Source: Linanthus parryae (Eukaryota > Streptophyta > Magnoliopsida > Ericales > Polemoniaceae). Taken from it: a DNA stretch of 64,000 nucleotides. The position numbers and the translations under genes were made by a program. Positions 63,824-64,000 of this stretch are shown here, piece by piece. The stretch lies in NCBI GenBank assembly GCA_023055425.1, contig JALGPY010000007.1, forward strand, positions 21,958,001-22,022,000. The letters are read 5' to 3'. The notes under the pieces are model-generated. The model was not told the DNA's origin and ran no database searches. It worked only from the letters and a program-made list of their open reading frames with translations. The stretch's first letter is position 1. Each line of letters begins with the position of its first letter.

Positions 63824-64000
63824 CTGAAGGTTCACCGCACTGGCTTACTAGCCAGCGGCGAATGTCAGCTTTCGACAAGCCGTGCTTTAACGCACCAACA
63901 ATCACATCTCGGTAGGTTACTGCAAGGTTAAAAATCTCACCTTCGTTACCACCTGCGATCTCTTTGAAGTCTGCTTGGACTTGCTCTAGAGCAGCCGCAT
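63824..64000 (-). pseudogene. Tat-2 antisense gene, exon 3 (cut by the window edge)
   Basis: Encodes QADFKEIAGGNEGEIFNLAV, GALKHGLSKADIRRWLV and CGEPSG up to the donor CTTCAG|GTACAC. Most differences from Tat-1 in this block are silent or conservative by eye, which suggests past selection on the protein. Confidence 0.65.

Larger units (their letters stand above)
53495..64000 (+). mobile_element. Tat-lineage Ty3/gypsy retrotransposon (Tat-2), runs off the window
   Basis: Same family and layout as Tat-1: LTR, tRNA-Trp-type PBS, gag-protease, RT-RNase H-second RNase H, integrase, tandem repeats, then the start of the antisense region (minus strand). The antisense gene is cut by the window edge at 64000, and the 3' LTR is outside. 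The whole gag-pol stays in one reading frame from 54160 to 60507, with seven internal stops and no frameshift. It sits in the 3' part of copia-2, only about 570 bp from Tat-1. Confidence 0.92.

Overview
The window is nuclear DNA of a flowering plant, most likely a eudicot. It is AT-rich intergenic sequence packed with nested plant transposable elements, with one intact host gene: an intronless EXO70 exocyst-subunit gene at 30791-32710 (+). I see no rRNA or canonical tRNA gene and no CRISPR array. All family calls come from motifs and structure read directly; no database search was run.

Layout. 1-3371: the 5' end of an Athila-like Ty3/gypsy element on the minus strand (1.8 kb LTR, tRNA-Asp primer site, gag-like ORF with a CTT-encoded poly-lysine run). 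3374-5890: old sequence with two diverged copies of an unrecognised protein domain and a duplicated NB-ARC disease-resistance relic. 6861-15209: a Ty1/copia element on the minus strand with two 368-bp LTRs and an ATATG target duplication; a 3264-bp solo LTR (7358-10621, duplication TGTCA) sits inside its RNase H region. 15592-16334: a Harbinger-type MITE. 16917-24065: a nearly complete L1-type LINE with a 21-bp target duplication and a single frameshift. 25533-30154: a Mutator-like element (88-bp TIRs, 9-bp duplication) whose transposase has lost its catalytic core but keeps its ends and a tail of small phase-0 exons; a hAT-type MITE is nested in it. 30791-32710: EXO70. 33497 to about 53494: a second Ty1/copia element (+), split by a complete Tat-lineage Ty3/gypsy element (Tat-1, 38385-52920). 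A second Tat element of the same family (Tat-2, from 53495) has inserted into the copia tail and runs off the right edge.

How the parts work together. Each Tat element has sense gag-protease and RT-RNase H-second RNase H-integrase, then a tandem-repeat block, then a long ANTISENSE gene between pol and the 3' LTR. In Tat-1 the antisense gene is visible in full. It starts with a plant-mobile-domain-like exon at 51578 and continues leftwards through smaller exons encoding charged, possibly nuclear-targeted and coiled-coil segments. Exon boundaries, GT/AG sites and reading phase are kept in Tat-2 wherever both copies are visible. This spliced antisense cargo gene is the most interesting system in the window. 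Extra antisense ORFs are known in the Tat lineage; the multi-exon architecture and its unassigned modules deserve a second look.

Other notable signals: an in-frame UGA between gag-protease and RT shared by both Tat elements; an LTR hairpin with one co-varying pair; a cluster of six palindromes in the Athila-like LTR; a tandem exon duplication in the Mutator-like gene; a tRNA-like segment in the hAT MITE; and an ATGA overlap joining the two LINE ORFs.
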